From contig NZ_JAHCST010000049.1 in assembly GCF_018476525.1 (NCBI RefSeq), forward strand, positions 1-64,000: DNA of 64,000 nt, read 5' to 3'. A program made the translations under genes and the position numbers. Of this stretch, positions 55,964-64,000 are shown in pieces (position 1 is the first letter of the stretch; each line of letters begins with the position of its first letter). The notes below the pieces were generated by a model, which searched no databases, was not told the DNA's origin, and saw only the letters and a program-made list of their open reading frames with translations. The stretch comes from Acrocarpospora catenulata. GTDB taxonomy: Bacteria > Actinomycetota > Actinomycetes > Streptosporangiales > Streptosporangiaceae.

Positions 55964-58831
55964 ATGTCCCGACGTCCGTGGCTCAGACTGCTGACCACGA
56001 TGGCGCTGATCACTCCAGGAGCCTTCGCGCTCACCGCCTCCCCGGCGAACGCACTGACCATTTCGGCGTCCGACTACCAGCAGGTGTCGCTCGCGTCGGG
56101 CGGCGCGGAACTGGGTGAGGCGATGTCACTGGCCGTGATGCCGAACCGGTCGGTCGTCCACACCGCCCGCGACGGCACGGTGCGGGTCACCGATGTCAAC
56201 GGCAACACGAAGGTGGCCGGCAGGCTCAACGTCTACACCCACGACGAGGAGGGCCTGCAGGGTGTGGCGGTCGATCCGAACTTCGCCACGAACCGGTACG
56301 TCTGGCTGTACTACTCACCTCGGCTCAGCACGCCGAGCGGCGACGCCCCGGCCACCGGCACCCAGGCTCAGTTCGACCAGTGGAAGGGTGAGCTTTACCT
56401 GTCCAGGTTCACCCTCAAATCGGATGACACGCTCGACCTGGCGAGCGAGAAGGTCGTCCTGCGGGTCGCCAACGACCGCGGCATGTGCTGTCACGTGGGC
56501 GGCGACATCGACTTCGACGCCGCCGGCAACCTGTATCTGACCACCGGGGACGACACCAACCCGTTCGAGTCGAGTGGCTACTCCCCGCTGGACGAGCGGA
56601 CCAACCGCAACCCGCAGTACGACGCCCAGCGCACCGCGGCCAACACCAACGACCTGCGCGGCAAGCTCCTGAGGATCAAGCCGCAGCCGGACGGCAGCTA
56701 CACGATTCCGTCCGGGAACATGTTCGCCCCGGGGACGGCGAAGACCCGGCCGGAGATCTACGCCATGGGACTCCGCAACCCCTTCCGGATGAGCGTGGAC
56801 AAGGCGACCGGCATCGTCTACCTGGGCGACTACGGGCCGGACGCGGGCGTGACCAACTCCAACCGGGGACCGAACGGGCAGGTGGAGTTCGACCGGATCA
56901 CCGCTCCGGGTTTCTACGGCTGGCCGTACTGCACGGGCGGCAACACCACCAGCGAGACCTACAACGAGTGGGACTTCGCCGCCAACAGCACCGGCCCGAA
57001 GTTCAACTGCGCGGGCGGAGCGACCAACAACTCCTTCCGCAACACCGGTCTGACCACGCTGCCCGCGGCCAAGCCGGCGTGGATCAAGTACGCCGGCGAC
57101 TCCGGCTCCCCGCCGGAGTTCGGCAGCGGTTCCGAGTCGCCGATGGGCGGCCCGGTCTACCGGTACGACCAGAACCTGAACTCCAGCGTCAAGTTCCCGC
57201 AGGTGCTGGACGGCCGGTTCTTCGCCGGCGAGTACGGTCGCCGCTGGATCAAGGCCATCGAGGTGAAGGCCGACGGCGGCTACGGGGAGATCTCCGCGTT
57301 CCCCTGGTCGGGGACGCAGGTGATGGACATGGCCTTCGGCCCAGACGGGGCGTTGTACGTGCTCGACTACGGCACCGGAAGCAACAACCAGGCGCTCTAC
57401 CGGATCGAGTACATCGGCCAGGCCAACCGCAACCCGATCGCCAGAGCCTCGGCCGACAGGACCTCGGGACCCTCCCCGCTGACGGTGAACTTCTCCTCGG
57501 CGGGCAGTTCCGACCCCGAGGGCGGCGCACTGACGTACTCGTGGAACTTCGGCGACGGCACCACCTCCACCGCCGCCAACCCGAGCAAGACCTACACCGC
57601 CAACGGCACCTACACCGCCACCCTCACCGTCAGGGACCCGCAGGGGCTGACTGGGGGCGCGAGCGTCATCGTGAGCGTGGGCAACACCGCCCCGACCGTC
57701 ACGCTCACCACCCCCGCCGACGGTCAGCTGTTCTCCTTCGGCGACACGGTGCCGTTCCAGGTCAACGTCAGCGATCCGGAGGACGGCACGATCGACTGTT
57801 CGAAGGTGACGGTGACCTACTCGCTCGGCCATGACAGCCACGCCCACCAGATCACCTCCAGGACCGGCTGCAGCGGCTCCATCGCGGTGCCGGTCGACGG
57901 CGAGCACGACGCGGCGGCGAACATCTTCGGTGTTTTCGTGGCGTCCTACACCGACCGGGGTGGCCTGACCTCCACCAGTACCAGGACGCTGCAGCCGCGG
58001 CGGCGACAGGCCGAGCACTTCGGCGCCCAGCAGGGCGTCCAGACGGCCGACCACACCAGCGCCGAGGGCGGCAAGACCGTGGGCTTCGTCGACGACGGCG
58101 ACTGGATCTCCTTCCAGCCGTACAACCTGAGCAACGCCAGGAGCGTCACCGCGCGGGTGTCCTCGGCCGGCGCGGGCGGCCGGATCGAGGTGCGGGCCGG
58201 CTCGGCGACGGGGACCCTGCTGGGAACCGTCACCGTGCCGGTGACCGGCAACTGGGAGACCTTCGTCAACGCGAGCGCCACGCTCAGCGGCACGCCCGCC
58301 GGCACGACCACGCTGTACCTGGTCTTCCGCGGGGCGACCGGCCAGGGCTACCTGTTCGACCTGGACGCCTTCACTCTCGACACCGGCACCTCGCCATCTC
58401 CGTCCCCCTCACCGTCGCCCTCGCCCTCTCCGTCGCCCTCGGGGAGCACGAGCGCGCTGCGGGGTACGGGGTCGGGCCGGTGCCTGGACATCACGGGCGC
58501 CTCCCAGGCCAACGGCGCGCAGGCGCAGATCTGGGACTGCAACGGTCAGAACAACCAGCAGTGGACCTCGACCGGTGCCAGTGAGCTGCGCGTGTACGGC
58601 AACAAGTGCCTGGATGTGAACGGCGGCGCGACGGCCGACGGCACGGCCGTGATCATCTGGGACTGCAACGGTCAGAACAACCAGAAGTGGCGCTTCAACT
58701 CCGACGGGACCATCACCGCGGTCGGGGCGAACAAGTGCCTGGACGTGTCGGGGAACGGCACCGCCAACGGCACCAAGGTGCAGATCTGGTCCTGTAACGG
58801 CGGCAGCAACCAGAAATGGACCCGCGTCTGA
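55964..58831 (+). CDS. Secreted PQQ-type sugar dehydrogenase with PKD, CBM6 and ricin-type lectin domains
   Basis: 955 residues from ATG 55964 (AGGAAGGA). Signal peptide ends LTASPANALT. Residues about 35-487 form a glucose/sorbosone dehydrogenase six-blade propeller: HDEEGLQGVAVDPNF, NRYVWLYYSP, CCHVGGDIDF, EIYAMGLRNPFRMSVD, FGPDGALYVLDYGTG. A PKD domain (NPIARASADRTSGPSPLTVN ... LTYSWNFGDGTTS), a further beta domain, a CBM6-like domain (about 686-807, AEHFGAQQGVQTADH) and the RICIN module (832-955) follow. It would oxidise sugars or polysaccharide ends outside the cell using PQQ or a similar cofactor. Confidence 0.86.
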   Translation: MSRRPWLRLLTTMALITPGAFALTASPANALTISASDYQQVSLASGGAELGEAMSLAVMPNRSVVHTARDGTVRVTDVNGNTKVAGRLNVYTHDEEGLQGVAVDPNFATNRYVWLYYSPRLSTPSGDAPATGTQAQFDQWKGELYLSRFTLKSDDTLDLASEKVVLRVANDRGMCCHVGGDIDFDAAGNLYLTTGDDTNPFESSGYSPLDERTNRNPQYDAQRTAANTNDLRGKLLRIKPQPDGSYTIPSGNMFAPGTAKTRPEIYAMGLRNPFRMSVDKATGIVYLGDYGPDAGVTNSNRGPNGQVEFDRITAPGFYGWPYCTGGNTTSETYNEWDFAANSTGPKFNCAGGATNNSFRNTGLTTLPAAKPAWIKYAGDSGSPPEFGSGSESPMGGPVYRYDQNLNSSVKFPQVLDGRFFAGEYGRRWIKAIEVKADGGYGEISAFPWSGTQVMDMAFGPDGALYVLDYGTGSNNQALYRIEYIGQANRNPIARASADRTSGPSPLTVNFSSAGSSDPEGGALTYSWNFGDGTTSTAANPSKTYTANGTYTATLTVRDPQGLTGGASVIVSVGNTAPTVTLTTPADGQLFSFGDTVPFQVNVSDPEDGTIDCSKVTVTYSLGHDSHAHQITSRTGCSGSIAVPVDGEHDAAANIFGVFVASYTDRGGLTSTSTRTLQPRRRQAEHFGAQQGVQTADHTSAEGGKTVGFVDDGDWISFQPYNLSNARSVTARVSSAGAGGRIEVRAGSATGTLLGTVTVPVTGNWETFVNASATLSGTPAGTTTLYLVFRGATGQGYLFDLDAFTLDTGTSPSPSPSPSPSPSPSPSGSTSALRGTGSGRCLDITGASQANGAQAQIWDCNGQNNQQWTSTGASELRVYGNKCLDVNGGATADGTAVIIWDCNGQNNQKWRFNSDGTITAVGANKCLDVSGNGTANGTKVQIWSCNGGSNQKWTRV
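58457..58828 (+). repeat. RICIN cassette, copy 5
   Basis: Last 124 codons of the sugar dehydrogenase gene, behind an SPSPSP linker. Slightly more diverged at DNA level (GTGSGRCLDITG, SDGTITAVG). Confidence 0.9.
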
Positions 58832-58866
58832 GCCATCCGCCAGACCACCTCATTGATGTGACGCCA

Positions 58867-58903
58867 GGCGCGGCCCCTTTCCCTCGTCGAAGGGGGCCGC
58901 GCC
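58867..58903 (+). terminator. Terminator after the sugar dehydrogenase gene
   Basis: Eleven-bp stem GGCGCGGCCCC / GGGGCCGCGCC with a 15-base loop, 36 bases after the stop codon. Confidence 0.65.
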
Positions 58904-58988
58904 CGGGCGCCGCGACGGAAGGACATTCATGCTGCGACATCTGACCCCCGCCGCGCTCGGGCGCGCGGGAGGCGACCGGAGGACATCC

Positions 58989-60731
58989 ATGCTGCGACGC
59001 CTGTCGGTGACCGCGGTGGCGCTCACCGCCGCCGCGGCGATGATCCCCGCCATACCCGCCCAGGCCGCCGCCTTCAAGGTGCTGGTGTTCTCCAAGACGG
59101 CCGGGTTCCGGCACGACTCCATCCCCAACGGGATCCAGGCCATCCGTGACCTGGGGGCCGCCAACGACTTCACCGTCGACGCGACCGAGGACTCCAACGC
59201 CTTCAACGCGGGCAACCTCGCCCAGTACAAGGCGGTGGTGTTCCTCAGCACCACCGGTGACGTGCTGAACGACACCCAGCAGAACGCCTTCCAGGCGTAC
59301 GTGGACGGCGGGGGCGGCTACGTCGGGGTGCATTCGGCCGCCGACACCGAGTACAACTGGCCCTACTACGGGCAACTCATGGGGGCCTGGTTCAACAACC
59401 ACCCCGCGATCCAGCAAGCCACCGTACGCAACGAGGACCGGGCGCACGCCGCTACCGCTCACCTGGGTACGACCTGGACGCGCACCGACGAGTGGTACAA
59501 CTACCGCACCAACCCCCGCGCCAACGCACGCGTGCTGCAGAGCCTGGACGAGTCCAGCTACAGCGGCGGCGGCATGGGCGGCGACCATCCGATCACCTGG
59601 TGCCACCCCCAGTCCTCCGGCCGCGCGTTCTATACGGGCCTGGGGCACACCCAGGAGTCGTACGCGGACTCGAACTTCCGCACCCTGCTGCTGGGCGGAA
59701 TCCGGTACGCGGCCAAGGCGGTCAACGCCGACTGCCGTCCGGAGACCGGGTACACGGCGTTGTACAACGGGTCGACCACGGGGTGGTCGCAGGCCGGGCC
59801 GGGGTCGTTCACCAACAGCGCGGCCACACTGACCTCCCAGGGTGGCATGGGCATGCTCTGGTACAGCGCCAAGGAGTTCCGCGCCTACTCCCTCAAACTC
59901 GACTGGAGGCTGACCGGCGACTCCAACTCCGGGGTGATCGTGGGGTTCCCGGCCACCAGCGACCCCAACGCGGCCCTCAACACCGGTTACGAGGTGCAGA
60001 TCGACGCCACCGACACCCCGGACAAGACGACCGGCGCGATCTACGGGTTCAAGTCGGCCGACATCGCCGCACGTGACGCGGCGCTGAACCCGCCGGGCCA
60101 GTGGAACACCTACGAACTGCTGGTGCAGGGGGAGCGGCTGCAGGTGTTCCTGAACGGCACCAAGATCAACGACTTCACCAACGCCGATCCGGTCCGCTCG
60201 CTCCAGCAGGGCTACATCGGCATCCAGAACCACGGATCCGGTGACGTGGTGTCCTTCCGCAACATTCGGATCAAGGAACTGACCAGCCCATCCCCCTCAC
60301 CTTCTCCCTCTCCCTCTCCGTCGCCTTCCCCGTCGCCCTCGGGGAGCGCGAGCGCGCTGCGGGGTGTGGCGTCGAACAGGTGCCTGGACATCTCCGGCGC
60401 CTCGCAGGCCAACGGCGCGCAGGCGCAGATCTGGGACTGCAACGGCCAGGTCAACCAGCGATGGACCTCGACCAGTTCCAGTGAGCTGCGGGTGTACGGC
60501 AACAAGTGCCTGGACGTGAACGGCGGCGGCACGGCCGACGGCACGGCCGTCATCATCTGGGACTGCAACGGCCAGAACAACCAGAAGTGGCGGTTCAACT
60601 CCGACGGCAGCATCACCGCGGTCGGCGCGAACAAGTGCCTGGACGTGTCAGGGAACGGCACCGCCAACGGCACCAAGGTGCAGATCTGGTCCTGCCACGG
60701 CGGCACCAACCAGAAATGGACCCGCGTCTGA
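58989..60731 (+). CDS. Secreted ThuA and DUF1080 (3-keto-glycoside hydrolase-like) protein with ricin-type lectin
   Basis: 580 residues from ATG 58989; an in-frame ATG at 58929 with near-identical flanks lies 60 bases upstream. Signal peptide ends PAIPAQAAAF. Residues about 29-240 are a ThuA/glutamine-amidotransferase-like domain (VLVFSKTAGFRHDSIPNGIQ, GYVGVHSAADTEYNWPYYG). Residues about 250-435 are DUF1080 (YTALYNGSTTGWSQAGPGSF, LKLDWRLTGDSNSGVIVGFP, GYEVQIDATDTPDKTTGAIY), a jelly-roll family known to include 3-keto-disaccharide hydrolases. An SP linker leads to RICIN (457-580). A role in cleaving oxidised sugars made by the neighbouring dehydrogenase is inference. Confidence 0.85.
   Translation: MLRRLSVTAVALTAAAAMIPAIPAQAAAFKVLVFSKTAGFRHDSIPNGIQAIRDLGAANDFTVDATEDSNAFNAGNLAQYKAVVFLSTTGDVLNDTQQNAFQAYVDGGGGYVGVHSAADTEYNWPYYGQLMGAWFNNHPAIQQATVRNEDRAHAATAHLGTTWTRTDEWYNYRTNPRANARVLQSLDESSYSGGGMGGDHPITWCHPQSSGRAFYTGLGHTQESYADSNFRTLLLGGIRYAAKAVNADCRPETGYTALYNGSTTGWSQAGPGSFTNSAATLTSQGGMGMLWYSAKEFRAYSLKLDWRLTGDSNSGVIVGFPATSDPNAALNTGYEVQIDATDTPDKTTGAIYGFKSADIAARDAALNPPGQWNTYELLVQGERLQVFLNGTKINDFTNADPVRSLQQGYIGIQNHGSGDVVSFRNIRIKELTSPSPSPSPSPSPSPSPSPSGSASALRGVASNRCLDISGASQANGAQAQIWDCNGQVNQRWTSTSSSELRVYGNKCLDVNGGGTADGTAVIIWDCNGQNNQKWRFNSDGSITAVGANKCLDVSGNGTANGTKVQIWSCHGGTNQKWTRV
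60357..60728 (+). repeat. RICIN cassette, copy 6
   Basis: Last 124 codons of the ThuA-DUF1080 gene. Contains the 64-base stretch (60594-60657) shared with copies 2, 4 and 7. Its terminator stem resembles that after copy 2. Confidence 0.9.
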
Positions 60732-60742
60732 AAGGCCGGTAC

Positions 60743-60776
60743 GCCTTCGCCGGGTGATCCGTCACCCGGCGAAGGC
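60743..60776 (+). terminator. Strong intrinsic-type terminator
   Basis: Perfect 15-bp stem (GCCTTCGCCGGGTGA and complement) with a four-base loop, 11 bases after the stop of the ThuA-DUF1080 gene. Confidence 0.8.
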
Positions 60777-60871
60777 GGGCCCCATCCCCGCTTCCGCGGT
60801 CGCCCGTGAACGGCATGTCCGGCGGACATGTGCGCAGGCAACCGATCAAGCGGAAACTGAAGGGAAACCGC

Positions 60872-62245
60872 GTGAAACGAATAATCAGAGCCATTCTGAC
60901 GGCCACCACCGTCCTCCCCCTGGTCGCGGCAGCTGTCCTCCTCGGAGTACGGCCGACGTCCGCCGCGGCGCTGACCCAGGTGACGAACTTCGGGAACAAC
61001 CCGACGAATCTCAATATGTACCTCTACGTGCCGGACCGAGTCGCGGCGCGGCCGGCGCTGCTGCTGCTGGTCCACTACTGCGGCGGATCAGCCGGAGCGA
61101 TCTTCAACGGCAACGGGCGCGACTACGTGACCGCCGCCGACCGGTACGGATACGTCATCGTGCTGCCGGAGGCCACCCGCAGCGAGAAATGCTTTGATGT
61201 GTCCACCCCGGCCGCGTTACGGCGCGACGGCGGCGGCGACTCCACCGGCATCATGGCGATGGTCGCCTGGGCGCGGCAGCGCTACAACGTGGACCCGGGG
61301 CGGATCGTGGTCAGCGGGTTCTCCTCCGGGGCGATGATGACCAACGTGCTGGCCGCGCAGTATCCGGATGTGTTCGCCGCCGGATCGGCGTTCTCCGGGG
61401 TTCCCGCAGGGTGTTTCGCGACCACCAACGGGTCGCTGTGGAACAGCCAGTGCTCGGGCGGGCAGGTGATCAGGACGGCGCAGCAGTGGGGCGACCTGGC
61501 CCGGTCGATGTACCCGGCGTACACCGGGCGCTACCCCCGCATGCAGCTGTGGCATGGCACGACGGATACGACGCTGCACTACAACAACTTCGGTGAAGAG
61601 ATCAAGCAGTGGACGAACCTGCACGGGCTGAGCCAGAGCCCGGCGTTCACCGACCGCCCGCAGTCGAACTGGACCCGGACCCGGTACGGCGTCACCTCGA
61701 CGCAGGCCACGGTGGAGGGGATCAGCATCAGCGGGGTCGGCCACCAGTTGCCGATGAGCGGCCAGCTCGCCTACGCCATCTCCTTCCTCGGCCTGGACGG
61801 CGCCACGACCTCACCCTCACCATCCCCGTCGGCCTCGCCCTCTCCGTCGCCCTCGGGGAGCACGAGCGCGCTGCGGGGTGTGGCGTCGAACAGGTGTCTG
61901 GACGTCACCGGCGTCTCCCAGGCGAACGGCGCGCAGGCGCAGATCTGGGACTGCAACGGTCAGAACAACCAGCGATGGACCTCGACCGGTTCCGGTGAGC
62001 TGCGCGTGTACGGCAACAAGTGCCTGGACGTGAACGGCGGCGGCACGGCGGACGGCTCGGCCGTGATCATCTGGGACTGCAACGGTCAGAACAACCAGAA
62101 GTGGCGGTTCAACTCCGACGGCAGCATCACCGCGGTCGGCGCGAACAAGTGCCTGGACGTGTCAGGGAACGCCACCGCCAACGGCACCAAGGTGCAGATC
62201 TGGTCCTGCCACGGCGGCACCAACCAGAAATGGACCCGCGTCTGA
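60872..62245 (+). CDS. Secreted CE1-type (acetylxylan/PHB depolymerase-like) esterase with ricin-type lectin
   Basis: 457 residues from GTG 60872, behind GAAGGGAA. Signal peptide ends VRPTSAAALT. Alpha/beta hydrolase of the PHB-depolymerase/acetylxylan-esterase type: LLVHYCGGSAG, nucleophile S151 in SGFSSGAMM, acid in HGTTDTTLHYNNF, His in GVGHQLP. Linker SPSPSPSASPSPSPSGSTS joins RICIN (334-457). Different catalytic subfamily from the esterase at 54482, so the two are not simple duplicates although their lectins are almost the same. Confidence 0.87.
   Translation: MKRIIRAILTATTVLPLVAAAVLLGVRPTSAAALTQVTNFGNNPTNLNMYLYVPDRVAARPALLLLVHYCGGSAGAIFNGNGRDYVTAADRYGYVIVLPEATRSEKCFDVSTPAALRRDGGGDSTGIMAMVAWARQRYNVDPGRIVVSGFSSGAMMTNVLAAQYPDVFAAGSAFSGVPAGCFATTNGSLWNSQCSGGQVIRTAQQWGDLARSMYPAYTGRYPRMQLWHGTTDTTLHYNNFGEEIKQWTNLHGLSQSPAFTDRPQSNWTRTRYGVTSTQATVEGISISGVGHQLPMSGQLAYAISFLGLDGATTSPSPSPSASPSPSPSGSTSALRGVASNRCLDVTGVSQANGAQAQIWDCNGQNNQRWTSTGSGELRVYGNKCLDVNGGGTADGSAVIIWDCNGQNNQKWRFNSDGSITAVGANKCLDVSGNATANGTKVQIWSCHGGTNQKWTRV
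61871..62242 (+). repeat. RICIN cassette, copy 7
   Basis: Last 124 codons of the second CE1-type esterase gene; 62108-62171 is the 64-base stretch identical to copies 2, 4 and 6. About 11 of 124 residues differ from copy 4. Confidence 0.9.
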
Positions 62246-62585
62246 AGCAAGCTCGGCTCGGCTTGATCGTGAAAGTTTCACACTTATAGTGGCGATATCA
62301 CCGCGTGATGTGTCATGCCAATCTCCTCGGGATGGAGGTCGGTTGGACAGGTCAGGCCCCATCGATGGGGCTGAGAAATGCGGATTCTCGATTCAGGCAG
62401 CCAGAGACCGTCCAATGCAACAGGGCGCTCCGGCTTCCAGTGGCAAAAATAAGCATGCTTAATAGTGGTGTCGCGAGTTAGGAGACCCCCGTGCACGACC
62501 CCCACCCCGTACGGCACGGGGACTCGTTCGGGCCCGTCCCACCCCCGTGCCCGGTACGGCCGGCCGCCTCGACGGGTGGGGCCAC
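62246..62585 (+). promoter_or_regulatory. Palindrome-rich leader of the sugar ABC ATPase gene
   Basis: 340 bases with no supported gene. GTGAAAGTTTCAC (62269-62281), a perfect GCCCCATCGATGGGGC palindrome (62356-62371) and a perfect TAAGCATGCTTA palindrome (62452-62463) follow one another. The first resembles the GAAAnTTTC-type boxes described for streptomycete xylan genes; that comparison is from memory. Probable repressor sites for the importer. Confidence 0.5.
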
Positions 62586-64000
62586 GTGCTGAAGATGACC
62601 GGCATCGGCAAGAGCTTCCTGGGCGTCCGGGTCCTCACCGGAGTGGACCTGGAGGCGTCCGCCGGCCAGGTTCACGCGGTGGTGGGGGAGAACGGCGCGG
62701 GCAAGTCGACGCTCATGAAGATCCTCGCCGGGGTGCACGCGCCGGACGAGGGGAAGATCGAGATCGACGGCCGGAGCGTGGCCTTCCATCACCCGGTGGA
62801 GGCGCAGCGGGCCGGGGTGGCCATCATCTACCAGGAGCTCACCCTGCTGCCGGAGCGGACGGTGGCCGAGAACGTGTTCCTCGGCCGGGAACCGGTCCGG
62901 CGGGGCCTGGTCGACCGGGCGGCGATGGAGTCGGCGACCGGTGAGCTGCTGAGCTCGCTCGGTGAGGAGTCGTTCGGGCCGCGCGATCTCGTCCGGCGGC
63001 TCTCGGTCGCACAGCAGCAGGTCGTGGAGATCGCCAAGGCGTTGTCGCTGAACGCGCGGATCGTGGTGATGGACGAGCCGACCGCCGCGCTGGCCGACCA
63101 CGAGGTGGAGCTGCTCTACACGCTGGTGCGGCGGCTCACCGGGCGCGGCATCGCGGTCCTGTACATCTCGCACCGGCTCCGCGAGATCTTCGAACTGGCC
63201 GACAGGATCACCGTGCTCAAGGACGGTGCCAGGGTCACCACCGCGGCGGCCTCCAGCCTGGACACCGCGACCCTGATCCGGCTGATGGTCGGCCGGGAGC
63301 TCGATTCCTACTACCCGCCCCGTGCGACGGAACCGCCCGGCGAGGTGGTGCTGAGCGTGCGCGGCGGCGGCAACGCCAGGCTGCACGGCATCGATCTCGA
63401 TCTGCGCGCGGGGGAGATCGTCGGGGTGGCCGGGCTGCAGGGCTCGGGCCGTACCGAGCTGGCCAAGGCGTTGTTCGGCGCGGAGCCGTTCACCAGCGGC
63501 GAGATGACGCCTTGCCGCCCCCGTTCGGCCCGCGCGGGCGTCGCTGCCGGGATCGGCCTGGTCACCGAGGACCGCAAGGCAGAAGGACTCCTGTTGAACC
63601 AGCGGGTGCGCGACAACGCCCTGCTCGTCGCCCGGGCCGTCAGGCGGCGGCAGCCGGGGATCGAGCGGCTGCTCGAGCGCGTGCGGCTCAACCCGCCCCG
63701 GCCCGCCCAGGAGGTCCGGCTGCTGTCCGGGGGCAACCAGCAGAAGGTCGTGCTGGCCAAATGGATGACGGTCGCGCCGCGCGTCCTGCTGTTCGACGAA
63801 CCCACCCGCGGCGTCGACGTCGGCGCCAAGGCCGCCATCCACGAGCTGATGCGCGAACTGGCCGGCGACGGCGTGGCCATCCTGATGATCTCCTCAGAGC
63901 TCCCCGAGCTCCTCGGCATGAGCGATCGCGTCGTGGTGCTGCGGGACGGCCGGATCGCCGGAGAACTGCCCGCCGGCGCCACCGAGGAGGCCGTGATGCA
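62586..64000 (+). CDS. Sugar ABC transporter ATP-binding protein (RbsA/XylG type), 3' end outside window
   Basis: Starts at GTG 62586 or ATG 62595 and is still open at 64000 (471 residues seen). First ATPase domain: Walker A VVGENGAGKST, Q-loop IIYQELTLLPERTVAENVFL, signature LSVAQQQVVEIAKAL, Walker B VVMDEPTAAL. Second domain has the usual degenerate Walker A (AGLQGSGRTELAKALFGA), TEDRKAEGLLL, signature LSGGNQQKVVLAKW and LLFDEPTRGVDVGAK. This tandem layout is that of ribose/xylose/galactose-type importers. Binding protein and permease genes should follow outside the window. Confidence 0.9.
   Translation, partial: MLKMTGIGKSFLGVRVLTGVDLEASAGQVHAVVGENGAGKSTLMKILAGVHAPDEGKIEIDGRSVAFHHPVEAQRAGVAIIYQELTLLPERTVAENVFLGREPVRRGLVDRAAMESATGELLSSLGEESFGPRDLVRRLSVAQQQVVEIAKALSLNARIVVMDEPTAALADHEVELLYTLVRRLTGRGIAVLYISHRLREIFELADRITVLKDGARVTTAAASSLDTATLIRLMVGRELDSYYPPRATEPPGEVVLSVRGGGNARLHGIDLDLRAGEIVGVAGLQGSGRTELAKALFGAEPFTSGEMTPCRPRSARAGVAAGIGLVTEDRKAEGLLLNQRVRDNALLVARAVRRRQPGIERLLERVRLNPPRPAQEVRLLSGGNQQKVVLAKWMTVAPRVLLFDEPTRGVDVGAKAAIHELMRELAGDGVAILMISSELPELLGMSDRVVVLRDGRIAGELPAGATEEAVM

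Noticed and set aside
58379-60356. SPSPSP-coding repeats as tandem DNA repeats or CRISPR
   Set aside because: The short repeats encode flexible Ser-Pro linkers in frame; spacing and length do not fit CRISPR.
62366-62400. GGGGCTGAGA resembling a TPP riboswitch element
   Set aside because: The other conserved TPP parts (such as the CCTGAT-type segment) are absent, and the match is explained by the GCCCCATCGATGGGGC palindrome followed by chance sequence.

Overview
The window is high-GC DNA with short intergenic gaps, GTG starts, tight ATGA overlaps and many LacI, GntR, IclR and TetR regulators. This points to a soil actinomycete, probably Streptosporangiales-like; the taxonomic guess is inference from gene content and base composition. 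No rRNA, tRNA, CRISPR array, transposase or phage gene was seen.

Left part (1-5.2 kb): the 3' end of a LuxR regulator, then a patch of damaged genes. These are an alpha/beta hydrolase with a one-base insertion, a TetR gene whose N-terminus lies in two frames, and a sugar acetyltransferase that has lost its middle. An orphan 621-residue HEAGH metallopeptidase-like gene follows.

Aromatic or small-molecule catabolism (5.4-34 kb): an NCS1 permease and P450 pair; a coupled operon of SDR, cupin, meta-cleavage hydrolase and LigB-type extradiol dioxygenase divergent from an IclR regulator; a cupin and flavin monooxygenase pair; a radical SAM gene; and a nine-gene minus-strand operon. That operon runs from an SsuA/TauA-like ABC importer through a cupin, a VOC protein and a LacI regulator to an acyl-CoA ligase, a DUF35 protein and a thiolase. 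Further right are a 2-hydroxypentadienoate hydratase-like gene, an MHS transporter and a 4-oxalocrotonate tautomerase. Interspersed are a truncated beta-helix gene, a VOC fragment, a one-polypeptide transmembrane ECF sigma factor, a peptidoglycan-binding protein and a LexA homologue.

Glycan-utilisation island (34-64 kb): a LacI regulator diverges from a sugar ABC importer operon that ends in an intracellular glycosidase. A GH39-like secreted enzyme follows, and then seven secreted enzymes of unrelated folds that all carry the same roughly 124-residue three-repeat ricin-type lectin (CBM13) module, nearly identical even at the DNA level. Their catalytic parts are an SGNH esterase, a beta-helix protein, a GH54 arabinofuranosidase, two PHB-depolymerase/CE1-like esterases, a PQQ-type sugar dehydrogenase with PKD and CBM6 domains, and a ThuA plus DUF1080 (3-keto-glycoside hydrolase-like) protein. 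Embedded among them are two FadR-type GntR genes, an importer plus enolase-superfamily operon, and at the right edge a ribose/xylose-type ABC ATPase that runs off the window.

The likely logic is that secreted enzymes bind one polysaccharide through a common lectin, de-esterify, debranch and perhaps oxidise it, and the released sugars are imported by at least three ABC systems. Palindromes of the type CGAAYCGRTTCG occur both at the LacI/importer promoter and upstream of the GH54 gene, which suggests one regulon. The most interesting hypothesis is a lectin-tethered extracellular oxidise-then-cleave route: a PQQ dehydrogenase next to a DUF1080 protein on the same anchor.
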